A DNA stretch of 10,000 nucleotides from contig MU631375.1 of assembly GCA_026770615.1 (NCBI GenBank), positions 114,422-124,421 of the forward strand, in the 5' to 3' direction. Below the pieces are notes generated by a model. It did no database searches. It was not told the DNA's origin and saw nothing but the letters and a program-made list of their open reading frames with translations. The stretch comes from Pavlovales sp. CCMP2436 (taxonomy: Eukaryota; Haptophyta; Pavlovophyceae; Pavlovales). Position numbers and translations under genes: made by a program. Shown here in pieces: positions 1 through 6,208 of the stretch; position 1 is the stretch's first letter; every line of letters begins with the position of its first letter.

Positions 1-7
1 TATATAC

Positions 8-47
<40 letters not shown>

Positions 48-58
48 GTATATATATA
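1..58. repeat. AT-dinucleotide microsatellite
   Basis: Almost pure alternating TA with a few C or G interruptions. It touches the left window edge, so its full length is unknown. It lies just downstream of a minus-strand coding exon. Alternating TA has no stop codon in one frame, so it falsely extends that exon as Tyr-Ile repeats. It is more likely intronic. Confidence 0.95.
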
Positions 59-229
59 TCCCAGCGATACGTCACTGCTGGGATCACCAATGGACTCGCT
101 TGCTCGCGCACTGTCGATCGGCCCCGCGTCGCGCAGCGACTCCAGCGCTTTGTTTTCGGCTTCCTCCTCATCCGCCACTTCTACCAGCTCCCCACTTCGG
201 CGTAGCGCGTAGGAGCCTGCGTCGGAGCG
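1..229 (-). CDS. Partial hypothetical protein, internal exon leaving the window on the left
   Basis: Read on the minus strand from 229 to 59, 57 codons are open and look strongly protein-like: hydrophilic, rich in Glu, Asp, Ala and Ser, with the core LVEVADEEEAENKALESLRD, which is likely an acidic helix. I do not recognise the family. An in-frame TAG at 230-232 sits exactly at a possible acceptor (CTTAG then CGC), and a second acceptor (GCAG then GCTCC) lies 10 bases further in, so the exon should start at 229 or about 219. No Met occurs in the protein-like part, so this is an internal or terminal exon. The frame stays open to base 1 only because alternating TA lacks stops; a GT donor at 69-70 (GTATCG) would end the exon and put the TA tract in an intron. 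Coordinates to 1 are therefore an upper limit. Function is unknown. Confidence 0.5.
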
Positions 230-290
230 CTAAGATCAGCCTGACTTGAACTTGAAACGTACCGCCAGCCCGAACCCCCCTACATTAATA

Positions 291-340
291 TATAGCGGCT
301 CAGCATGGTTTAACATATAGCGGCTCAGCATGGTTCAACA
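291..340. repeat. 25-bp direct tandem duplication
   Basis: Two adjacent 25-bp units (291-315 and 316-340) differ at one base; each contains the core tatagcggctcagcatggtt. The unit begins in a short AT run, and the nonamer ggctcagca also follows the AT microsatellite at 9467-9488. No gene is seen across 341-505, which holds a C-homopolymer tract at about 449-467. Confidence 0.9.
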
Positions 341-505
341 GGTGCTGTTCACTCACTGACTTGGTCGACGTCAGACGTTAGTCCTGGCAGCAGAGATGGT
401 GGTGGTAGAGGTGAGGTTGGTGGTCAACTCGTAGCAATTGCCACAGGTCCCCCCCCCCTCCCCCCCCACACACACAACGCTCACCTACAATTGCAACAAC
501 CCTCA

Positions 506-720
506 CTCTAGTCCTGGGCCTAGCCCTGTCCCTACCGGCCTAGCCCTAGCCCTTGCCCTCGCCCCACATGGCCCTCGCTCGGTGCCCTGGCCCTGTCCCT
601 CTGTCCCTGTCCCTGTCCCTGACCCTATGTCCCTGGCAATGGCCCTGTGGCCATGGCCATGGCCCTGTGGCCCTGGCCCTGTGGTGTTGCCCTGTCGGTG
701 GCCAATGGCCCTGGCCCTGC
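506..720. repeat. Degenerate CCCTNN hexanucleotide minisatellite
   Basis: About 200 bases are built from hexamers of the form CCCTGG, CCCTGT, CCCTAG, CCCTCG and CCCTTG, with some GGCCAT interruptions around 645-665. Every frame on both strands is long and open only because the repeat lacks stops, giving low-complexity Pro-Trp, Gly-His or Ala-Leu peptides. I reject these as genes. The unit resembles telomere-type CCCTAA only loosely and is too degenerate to call telomeric. Confidence 0.85.
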
Positions 721-722
721 CT

Positions 723-730
723 TATAAAAG
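723..730 (+). promoter_or_regulatory. TATA-box-like motif TATAAAAG
   Basis: A perfect TATAAAAG lies immediately after the CCCTNN array and runs into a 12-base A tract. No convincing coding region starts downstream, so promoter function is only possible. A second TATATAAAG occurs at 859-867. Confidence 0.2.
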
Positions 731-858
731 AAAAAAAAAAAATCGCTGACCCCGCCCGCCGTCGATGCCGAGTGCGCGGTGGCGCGCGCGTGGCGGGCGA
801 TCGTTTATTTAAATGTTTTAAAATGTCCACGTACTCAAGCAGCTGGCCCTGCGCTCCC

Positions 859-867
859 TATATAAAG
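859..867 (+). promoter_or_regulatory. TATA-box-like motif TATATAAAG
   Basis: TATATAAAG stands in locally GC-rich sequence, which makes it stand out from background. A transcript starting some 30 bases on would run into the 42-bp tandem repeat and then AT-rich DNA, with no recognised product. This is weak evidence. Confidence 0.2.
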
Positions 868-969
868 TGTGCCGTGCGCACCTTCTGAGCCTGTTCTGCA
901 TAGGCTATCTCCATACCACGAGCTTGGAGGGGGGGTTCCAACCTCTGTGGGGCGGCCAAGTTTCACTGT

Positions 970-1035
970 AGGGGTAGGGGGGTACCCCAACATAGAATTT
1001 TCACCGATCGGAGGGGTAGGGGGGTACCCAAACAT
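970..1035. repeat. 42-bp period tandem repeat (GGGGTAGGGGGGTACCC)
   Basis: Two 24-base copies (970-993 and 1012-1035) differ at one position; spacers share TTTCAC and the period is 42. Because 42 is divisible by three, both strands give a repeated peptide (VGGYPNI forward, GYPPTP reverse). No ATG-started gene is convincing, and I treat it as non-coding. Confidence 0.85.
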
Positions 1036-1055
1036 ATTTTTTTTAAGTAGCCTAC

Positions 1056-1089
1056 AGGAGGACAAGGGAGAGGGGCTTTCAAAATGACG
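1056..1089. repeat. Dispersed repeat end, copy 1 (ends CAAAATGACG)
   Basis: This stretch matches 2448-2481: AGGAGGACAAGGG then a G-rich run, then TTTCAAAATGACG here against TTTACAAAATGACG there. Both copies sit downstream of a G/C-rich tandem array with a 42-44 period and upstream of AT-rich sequence, so both may be ends of one repeat family. Confidence 0.6.
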
Positions 1090-1099
1090 CAAGCTGGCC

Positions 1100-1230
1100 A
1101 GCGTCTTCTTCTAGCTAGTTAGTTGTTTCAATATTTAATTATTATTATGTTTTTATTTTAGATTATCGACAAACTAGTACGTATAGATCACGATGTAGCA
1201 CATTCTGCGGCGAGCACTTGCGCACATAAT
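1100..1230. other. AT-rich stretch without a gene
   Basis: This is AT-rich and ends with TTTTTATTTTAG at about 1150-1161, which resembles a 3' intron end on the plus strand, but no convincing exon follows. I see nothing else in it. Confidence 0.4.
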
Positions 1231-1439
1231 GCGCTACATCGCTGCCTCCCGGGATCGGTCGAAGCAGCTGGTTGATTGCGCGATCACGCCGGCATCATCA
1301 CACGCCAGCCTCGAGCTTGGCGGCGGCCAGGGCTGCAACGGGCACAGCACGCGGGGTGCGGGGCAAGGGGGGCGTCGAGCGCGGCGGTCAGCGGGCACAC
1401 GCGGATGGGATGGCGGGCGGGGCCGCGGGCCGCGTTGCA

Positions 1440-2140
1440 TGCATCGCCTAAGACGTCAAAGGTTATCGAAGCTCATGAGGGTAGGTTCGTCGGACATATG
1501 CTTGTCATGAATAATGTCTCATCATCGGCGAGCATGCACGGCGGGGAGCGCGCGAGAGGGAACCAGGGATGTGCGGCGTACCTGCGGAGTGGTGGGGCCA
1601 AAGTGTGCACAGGATGCAGGGGGGGGGGGCGTGAGCGCTGTGCCTGGTGATATCCAACGAGGCTGTCAAGGGTGCTGCCCTTGCCGGAGCATTCAGCTCA
1701 AGGATGACGGGGTTTTCCGCACGGACCCAGCGGAGGGTCTCAGCAAGCTATGCGTATGTTGCATCACGATGCGTGGCTTGGCAAGGGGGCTGGAGTGACG
1801 CGTGGGCCCGGTTGTGTGGTGTGTGTGTGTTACTCAGTCCTGTTGAGCTTTGTCGTGCCATCACCTGGCGCGGAGCCATCCGGACGTTGAAAAGATGGTC
1901 GTCATCACTGCAACACGCTCTCCACCCGGGTGTGTGTGCGGGCGCGCGCGTGCGGGGGGCGGGGAGTGCGCTGGGGCCGGCGCACCTTGTTGCCACCGCC
2001 CGCCAAGCGCGACTTCGGCCCACGTCGCCGAAAGCAAATGGTCTGGCATTATTTAAAATCTTGCTTTCGCGCCCGATCCCGGCTCTGGCCGCTAAGCTCG
2101 TTCAGACTGCAGAGAGGGCTGAGGGAGATATCTAGTGGCA
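1440..2140 (+). other. GC-rich region with weak coding signs, possibly spliced or decayed
   Basis: Several plus-strand frames have short protein-like stretches: a segment reading KTSKVIEAHEG in frame 1 near 1450, VISNEAVKGAALAGAF in frame 3 from 1647, and RAITWRGAIRTLKRW in frame 3 near 1857. No single frame carries all of them, no domain is recognisable, and G runs (1619-1630) and GT runs (1816-1830) interrupt them. A multi-exon gene with short introns, a decayed gene or chance in GC-rich DNA are all possible. I cannot build a supported model. Confidence 0.2.
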
Positions 2141-2218
2141 GGACTGCGCCGCTAGCTCTCACGCTGCTCGATCCCTGTCGGCCAATCGCGCAATCAAAGT
2201 CGCGCGATTTAATCCCTG

Positions 2219-2224
2219 GTAAGT
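2219..2224 (+). other. Consensus-like 5' splice site GGTAAGT
   Basis: CCTG followed by GTAAGT matches the eukaryotic donor consensus. It lies at the end of an open stretch (about 2140-2218) with no domain. No clear partner acceptor was found, so this is only suggestive. Confidence 0.2.
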
Positions 2225-2348
2225 CGCGCAGATTTGCAACGAGCGCCGAGCGCCGAGCGCTAACCTGCGCCGAGGCGGCGGAGCGACCCCCCCCTGCTGA
2301 CCCCTCGCTCTGGACATCATATTCATGATTTTGCGACGAATTAGAGGT

Positions 2349-2446
2349 GGAACGAACCCCCCCTCGTTTTCTTTTTTAAATAACGTTGAACGTACCCCCC
2401 CCCCCAAGTTAACTTGTTCTAAGATAACGTTAAACGTACCCCCCTA
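2349..2446. repeat. C-rich tandem array with 41-44-bp period
   Basis: Three units share AACG(T/A)ACCCCCC: near 2350, at 2380 (ataacgttgaacgtaccccc) and at 2424 (ataacgttaaacgtaccccc). The last two are 44 bases apart. A minus-strand open frame through it (GGGVRSTLFKKE) is repeat-derived and I reject it as a gene. This is the second array ending in the shared CAAAATGACG segment. Confidence 0.8.
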
Positions 2447-2447
2447 A

Positions 2448-2481
2448 AGAAGGACAGGGGGGGGGTGTTTACAAAATGACG
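2448..2481. repeat. Dispersed repeat end, copy 2 (ends CAAAATGACG)
   Basis: This is the partner of 1056-1089: AGAAGGACAGGG, a nine-G run, then TGTTTACAAAATGACG. The following 2482-2599 is AT-rich and shows nothing else. Confidence 0.6.
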
Positions 2482-2599
2482 TACGCGCGTGTAATTATAA
2501 ATTTATTTAATTCTCATGGTTCAAAGTTATGATATTTTTCAATGGAATGAAAGTAGTTATGATTCACGAGAATGATGCTGCTAAATTGAGATCCCCGCC

Positions 2600-2772
2600 A
2601 TACAGGGGATCGCAGGCAATAAGAACGGCGGGTTTTGAGGCTGAGGCTGAGTTTCTTAGCAAATTACATACAAGCAATGGTTAAATTTTGGTTAAAATTA
2701 CTATTGAAGGGCTAAAAAACGAGGCTTAGTTTCTTAACACGACGGTTTCTTATTGCCCGCGATCCCCTGTAT
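2600..2772. mobile_element. Small non-autonomous TIR element (MITE-like)
   Basis: The first 26 bases (2600-2625) and the reverse complement of the last 26 (2747-2772) match at 25 positions, with a single A/G difference. The ends read TA-CAGGGGATCGC and GCGATCCCCTG-TA, so a TA target duplication is possible, as in Tc1/mariner-type elements; that assignment is inference. The 121-base interior is AT-rich and too short for a transposase. It contains GAGGCTGAGTTTCTTA and a near copy, GAGGCTTAGTTTCTTA, in direct orientation near the two ends. Confidence 0.8.
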
Positions 2773-2788
2773 CCAGCGAGTCGCGGCG

Positions 2789-2939
2789 CAGGTGGTGCTA
2801 GGTGGTGCTAGGCCAACGACGTGGCTGTGCTTTAGCCCCTTGGTCTGCAGCTTGTCAAGCCCTTGCCCTGGCAGACTTGGCCCAAGCGTCCAAGGCTCCA
2901 AGCCCACAAACTGAGATCTGAGTTTTAATCTGAGTTTTA
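2789..2939. repeat. Short tandem duplications in a gene-free stretch
   Basis: GGTGGTGCTA is repeated twice near 2791-2811, and ATCTGAGTTTTA occurs twice in tandem at 2916-2939. Nothing else is seen between the TIR element and the zinc-finger gene. Confidence 0.7.
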
Positions 2940-2977
2940 AGCAAGGGTGTTCTCAGAGGCAAGAAACGTGCAGTTGC

Positions 2978-3504
2978 ATGTCATTTGCCGTGAAGAAACG
3001 TGCAACAATAACATTGTTGTTATTTTACGATGATGATGATGCTGCTGCAGTTCGGTATACTAATATATTTGTACCGCTACCACTGCTCAACCAGGCCTGG
3101 TACGAGGCGAACATCAAGAGGGGCGCGCAGACGAGGTCGGTGAACCTCGCGCAGAGTCAGCACATCACGCTCGAGGAGGCACAGTCCCTTTTTGCGCAGC
3201 ATCCGGCGTGCCCATGCCCGATATGCGGCCACACCGCCTTCAGGCCCAAATCAATGAAGGTGTGTGTGCCCGCTCTGTATACAGTAACCTAGCTGCCATC
3301 AACCCTTCCCATCAACAATTCTTGTGTGCACACCCCTCCGCTGCCCGTTCCCGGATACAGAGGCACCTCCTGTCGATACACCGGCCCCTCGTGCGGACCG
3401 CTCTGCACATTCCACCCGATGGTGCCGTGGCGCTCAGGAACTTCAAGGTGGTACACCGCGTGCCGACCAACACGTGGTCGGTAATCCGCTGGCAGTACAA
3501 CTGA
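2978..3504 (+). CDS. C2H2 zinc-finger protein, two or more exons
   Basis: Likely a small nucleic-acid-binding protein of unknown target. Exon A ends at 3259 (AAG then GTGTGTGTG) and exon B runs from 3361 (GGATACAG then AGG) to the TGA at 3502-3504. Joining them in phase 0 makes CPICGHTAFRPKSMKRHLLS followed by IH: C-x2-C-x12-H-x4-H, with F and M at the usual hydrophobic core positions. Neither exon alone has the finger. Unspliced translation stops a few codons into the intron. The start is uncertain. ATG 2978 gives 141 aa but begins with a low-complexity Asp run. A TATACTAAT branch-point match (3056-3064) and CAG (3092-3094) suggest an upstream intron, so the true coding exon may begin at 3095 and the Met lie further upstream. 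After the finger comes a 40-residue tail rich in Arg, Val and aromatics, with no recognised domain. Confidence 0.6.
3058..3094 (+). other. Probable 3' end of an upstream intron
   Basis: TACTAAT (3058-3064) is close to the TACTAAC branch consensus and lies 31 bases before CAG (3092-3094), after a pyrimidine-rich tract. Splicing here would start the coding exon at 3095 (GCC TGG TAC GAG) in the zinc-finger frame. No matching donor was identified. Confidence 0.45.
3260..3360 (+). other. 101-nt intron in the zinc-finger gene
   Basis: It begins GTGTGTGTG and ends CCCGTTCCCGGATACAG after a C/T-rich stretch. It is phase 0, and its length is not divisible by three. Removing it rebuilds a canonical C2H2 finger, which is the main evidence. 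The branch point is not a clear consensus match (ATCAAC near 3311). Confidence 0.7.
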
Positions 3505-3863
3505 GCATTCGACCGAGCGATACATAACACCGCTTGACCTACACCAGATCGATTCGGTGTGGCTCAGCATTATGTCCTGCTGCTCCTCCGGCTCAGCGTC
3601 GACCGCTCAGACCCGCTGTGCAATAATACCATACAACCATAATAATCCAAATGAATTTAAATATGTTCGAATAAGACAAAAAGTTTGACTGAGATCTTTA
3701 AAGGACCAACGGTAGGCCGCATCGTCAATATGATTGAATACTGGCTATCCCCATGTCGTGGCGTCCAAGGCGATATGCGGTAGCCATGGCGGGGTCCCCG
3801 CCGCGTGGTTCGTCGGCTCACGCAAGGGTGCTTCGCCAATGATGTGTTTTTGAGCAGGTCAGG
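3505..3863. other. Intergenic region with a short in-frame upstream ORF
   Basis: It contains the zinc-finger 3' flank (no AATAAA seen; AATAATCC near 3642) and the oxygenase 5' flank. ATG 3786 opens an 18-codon reading frame, in the same frame as the oxygenase, which stops at TGA 3840-3842 only 21 bases before the main ATG. TTTTTGAGCAG (3847-3857) could be a splice acceptor in the 5' leader. Confidence 0.35.
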
Positions 3864-4751
3864 ATGGCGGCGCTCAAAAACGACATGTCGGTGGCGAAGC
3901 CCCAGCGCCACTGCCTGCTCGCGGGAGGCGTGAGCCGGGCGGACCTGGAGCTCCACTTCCCAAGCATCAAGCAGGCCTTTATCCCGCACGTCGTCCGCTA
4001 CGGCAACACCAACCCGAACATCCGCAAGGCTGACGGCGAGCACGGCGAGTCGATCGAGTGGAAGGTGAGCTGCTACATGGAGGTCTCGACCGGCGGCGGC
4101 GCGCGGCAGAAGGGCATCGAGCCCTCGCTCGAGCTGCTTGGCGCGTGTCGTCCGCTGCTTGAGCAGTGCGACCGCGCCTTTGTCCGCTACTACGAGTCGC
4201 TGCACGGCCCGCGCTCGGTGAAGAAGCTGGTGCGAATGCAGAGCTTTGTCACGCGCTACCGGCCGAACCCGCAGGAGGCCGGGCTGCTCAGGCACATCGA
4301 CGGGGCCAACGTTGACGGTTCGATCATCCTCGCTCTCTCGGGCGCTGACGGCTCCGGCGCGCCCACTGACATTTCTTTCGAGGGCGGCGGCGTGAGCGTG
4401 TGGGAGCGGCCGGGCGCGAGCCCGGAGGAGGTGTGCTTCGACTACCCAATGCTTCCAGGCGACGTGTGCCTGCTCGACAATTCCGTGTGGCACCAAGGCA
4501 ATCCAATCAGCGCGGGCGAGCGCTGGGCTCTCGTCATCTTCTATCAAACCAAGGAGGCGAACCGGAAGCACCGCATGGCCTCGATCATAATCGCCATGGC
4601 CGCGCAGGTCCGTGCCGAGGAGGCAGCCGCCGCCGCGGGCGCCGCGGAGGCGGCGGCGGCGGCCCCGGCGAGGCGCGCTGGAGGAGCGCGGGTGGCAATC
4701 GTCGCGGTCGTCGCCGCGGCCGCAGTGGCCGCGCTCCTCAGGGCGCGCTGA
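3864..4751 (+). CDS. 2OG-Fe(II) dioxygenase (prolyl 4-hydroxylase-like) with C-terminal membrane anchor
   Basis: Predicted non-haem iron dioxygenase that couples oxidative decarboxylation of 2-oxoglutarate to hydroxylation of an unknown substrate. The double-stranded beta-helix core spans about residues 120-230 of 295: FVTRYRPNPQEAGLLRHID carries the iron ligands H144 and D146, and WHQGNPISAGERWALVIFYQ supplies the distal ligand H210 and R220, the likely 2-oxoglutarate carboxylate binder. All expected residues are present, in family spacing. Residues 252-269 are an Ala/Glu-rich linker, and residues 277-292 are a hydrophobic Val/Ala helix with basic residues on both sides, followed by only three residues. 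That makes it a tail-anchored topology with the enzyme facing the cytosol (inference). ATG 3864 follows an in-frame stop at 3840-3842. No intron is needed. The substrate could be prolyl or another residue and cannot be told from sequence. Confidence 0.88.
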   Translation: MAALKNDMSVAKPQRHCLLAGGVSRADLELHFPSIKQAFIPHVVRYGNTNPNIRKADGEHGESIEWKVSCYMEVSTGGGARQKGIEPSLELLGACRPLLEQCDRAFVRYYESLHGPRSVKKLVRMQSFVTRYRPNPQEAGLLRHIDGANVDGSIILALSGADGSGAPTDISFEGGGVSVWERPGASPEEVCFDYPMLPGDVCLLDNSVWHQGNPISAGERWALVIFYQTKEANRKHRMASIIIAMAAQVRAEEAAAAAGAAEAAAAAPARRAGGARVAIVAVVAAAAVAALLRAR

Positions 4752-5089
4752 CGTCAGTTACATTAATGCAGTTATTTACATTTATTTATTCAAAATGCAG
4801 TTATTATGCGCGTCTACCCCCATACACACTGTGAGCTGCGTTTACTGGTTTCCGAAGGGCTATTCTGGTCGAGAATGGGCTTTTTTTTCGGGCTTTGTTT
4901 CCCTGCTGTTACGAATACGAGTTACGACTAAAGTCCTGTGAGGTCGTACACTCACTGTACGAACCTGCATGAGTTATTGAGTGAGGAGGCTATGACTTGC
5001 AGGTCATCCCCCCCCAGCACACGACCATTCATAGCGATTTACCGAAGCCAGTCACGAAACCTGGCCAGTTAATTCTTAAACATATATAT
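4752..5089. other. Oxygenase 3' flank; no gene seen
   Basis: A near-direct repeat (AATGCAGTTATTTACATT near 4764 and AAATGCAGTTATTATG near 4793) opens the 3' flank; no AATAAA is evident. A 7-bp perfect hairpin TCGTACA-CTCAC-TGTACGA lies at 4944-4962, and ACCTGCA (4964-4970) is inverted as TGCAGGT (4999-5005). No coding signal is seen. Confidence 0.5.
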
Positions 5090-5532
5090 CTGCAGGGTCG
5101 AAATCTGAATTAGTGGCCAGTCCGGGGGGAAATCGCAAAAAATCCGGTGAAAATCCTCCGGAGCAACTCACGAACCGGAGGTGGTGCACAAAAGTTAGTT
5201 GCAGATTCGTGAATGGGGCGCCGGTGGTGCACAAAAGTTAGTCGCAGATTCGTGAATGGGGCGCCTGTGCACCACTTCGGGAACCATGACTTTCTTTTCG
5301 CTTCCGAACGCTGAAAATCGGAAATGTTAGTTACCTTTAGTATGTTGTCGACCCCAGAGGCACACGAGAGGCACACGAGGTGGGCTCCCACCGTCGAGAA
5401 GGGCTCTATTCGACAACAGCTATCAACACTTAGCGCGCAGGGGCGAACGATCTCTACTACTTCGTCCCGCCCACAACTTTTCCCCCTCCCCAGTGCGGAA
5501 TCGCGCCACTAATTCGGATTTCGACCCTGCAG
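5090..5532. mobile_element. 443-bp non-autonomous element with 28-bp terminal inverted repeats
   Basis: Bases 5090-5117 and the reverse complement of 5505-5532 match at 27 of 28 positions, starting CTGCAGGGTCGAAATC and ending AATTAGTGGC. The interior has a 43-bp tandem duplication and no convincing transposase frame. A minus-strand open frame (5110-5391) runs over the duplication and shifts frame between its copies, as expected for non-coding DNA. CTGCAG lies at both ends and is itself palindromic, so the exact boundary and target duplication are unclear. I cannot assign a superfamily. Confidence 0.8.
5180..5265. repeat. 43-bp tandem duplication inside the TIR element
   Basis: Units 5180-5222 and 5223-5265 differ at one base (T/C). 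Each starts GGTGGTGCACAAAAGTTAGT and ends GGGGCGCC. The sequence TGTGCACCAC at 5266-5275 is the reverse complement of the unit's beginning, so the array can fold back. Confidence 0.9.
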
Positions 5533-5539
5533 TAGATTC

Positions 5540-5770
5540 CAATCTAACTTTTCAAAAAAGCGACGCCACCAATAAGTAATTACCTCTTAAAATTACATAC
5601 AAACTATTCATTTTAGAAAATATTTTGAAATTACATACGGAAAAGTCGCATTGAAAAAGTTTTAGGGGGCTGGTGAACGATTTCAGCATGGCGGATCACC
5701 TTTTCAAAAAAGATCACCTTGTTAGTTACTGATTTACTACCCCACGCACACGAATTCACACATTTCTGAA
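5540..5770. other. AT-rich stretch with short repeated motifs
   Basis: AATTACATAC occurs twice (near 5592 and 5630), and TTTTCAAAAAAG occurs near 5549 and 5701. On the minus strand the motif GTAACTAAC (complement of 5721-5729) precedes a T run and AAAAG, which looks like an intron 3' end. A terminal exon reading VIRHAEIVHQPPKTFSM and ending at 5631 could follow, but this is speculative. Confidence 0.3.
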
Positions 5771-6044
5771 AAATGTGCAAAATACAGCTTGCCGAGACGA
5801 ATCCAGCGAGCCTAGAGCGAGCTCTGGCTTCGAGCATGGAGGCTCGCAATGCTATGGATGGTCGTCCCCCACTTGCGGGCTGGGGGAGGGGTGACCGAAG
5901 CCAGAGCCAGGAGTCACAGCTCGCGGCCATGAGCGCGGCGCGCGTCATGGTGGTTCCGGCGGCGGAGTTCCACATGTGTAGACCAGTTGTGTAGACCTGT
6001 TCCTCAACCCATGCGGCGGACAGAACGGCCGTCTGGCCAGCCAT
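5631..6044 (-). CDS. Uncertain open frame, 137 aa, with a competing plus-strand frame
   Basis: ATG 6044 opens 137 codons on the minus strand with no recognised domain; the start reads MAGQTAVLSAAWVEEQVYTT. The same DNA has a plus-strand frame (5773-5994, 73 aa; core LAETNPASLERALASSMEAR) that looks at least as protein-like. One is probably the shadow of the other, or neither is real. The GTAACTAAC plus T-run inside the minus frame, near 5721, hints at an intron 3' end on that strand. Low confidence. Confidence 0.2.
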   Translation of the reverse strand: MAGQTAVLSAAWVEEQVYTTGLHMWNSAAGTTMTRAALMAASCDSWLWLRSPLPQPASGGRPSIALRASMLEARARSRLAGFVSASCILHIFQKCVNSCAWGSKSVTNKVIFFEKVIRHAEIVHQPPKTFSMRLFRM

Positions 6045-6124
6045 CTGCTATAACCGACTATCCGCAACCAAAAGGACCCCCTAGGCCTAAGGTGAAGCAT
6101 GCCGCAGTATGACCCTGGACCCGT

Positions 6125-6130
6125 TTTATT
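6125..6130 (-). terminator. AATAAA poly(A) signal of the E3 ligase gene
   Basis: On the minus strand, GATTAAATAAAACGG lies about 80 bases after the stop codon of the RING/ARM gene. The position suits a eukaryotic polyadenylation signal. It is the only clear AATAAA I noted downstream of a gene here. Confidence 0.5.
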
Positions 6131-6208
6131 TAATCAGTTGTGTAGTACACACCCAAGTACTCATGGATACAGGTCCGACGCCCGCGGCCAGGCAGCGGGG
6201 CCCAGTAG

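Noticed and set aside
506..720. Interstitial telomere array
   Set aside because: The hexamer is CCCTNN with few exact telomere-type units and much degeneracy.
438..888. Long Pro/Gly/Trp-rich open frames on both strands
   Set aside because: Produced by the CCCTNN array, which has no stops in these frames.
3289..3570. 93-codon minus-strand frame over the second zinc-finger exon
   Set aside because: It looks fairly protein-like, but the plus-strand splice model rebuilds an exact C2H2 motif, which is harder to obtain by chance.
3828..3857. Possible 30-nt intron that would extend the oxygenase N-terminus in frame to ATG 3786
   Set aside because: Far shorter than the 87- and 101-nt introns seen here, and no branch point; a simple upstream ORF is more likely.
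3657..4571. 304-codon minus-strand open frame opposite the oxygenase
   Set aside because: It lies antisense to a gene with complete catalytic motifs, is Arg/Ala/His-rich without a domain, and is expected from GC-rich codon use.
4749..4756. TGACGTCA (CRE-like palindrome) overlapping the oxygenase stop codon
   Set aside because: A single 8-bp match at a stop codon with no nearby promoter; likely chance.
5110..5391. 93-codon minus-strand frame inside the TIR element
   Set aside because: It crosses a 43-bp duplication that shifts frame between copies; no transposase motif.
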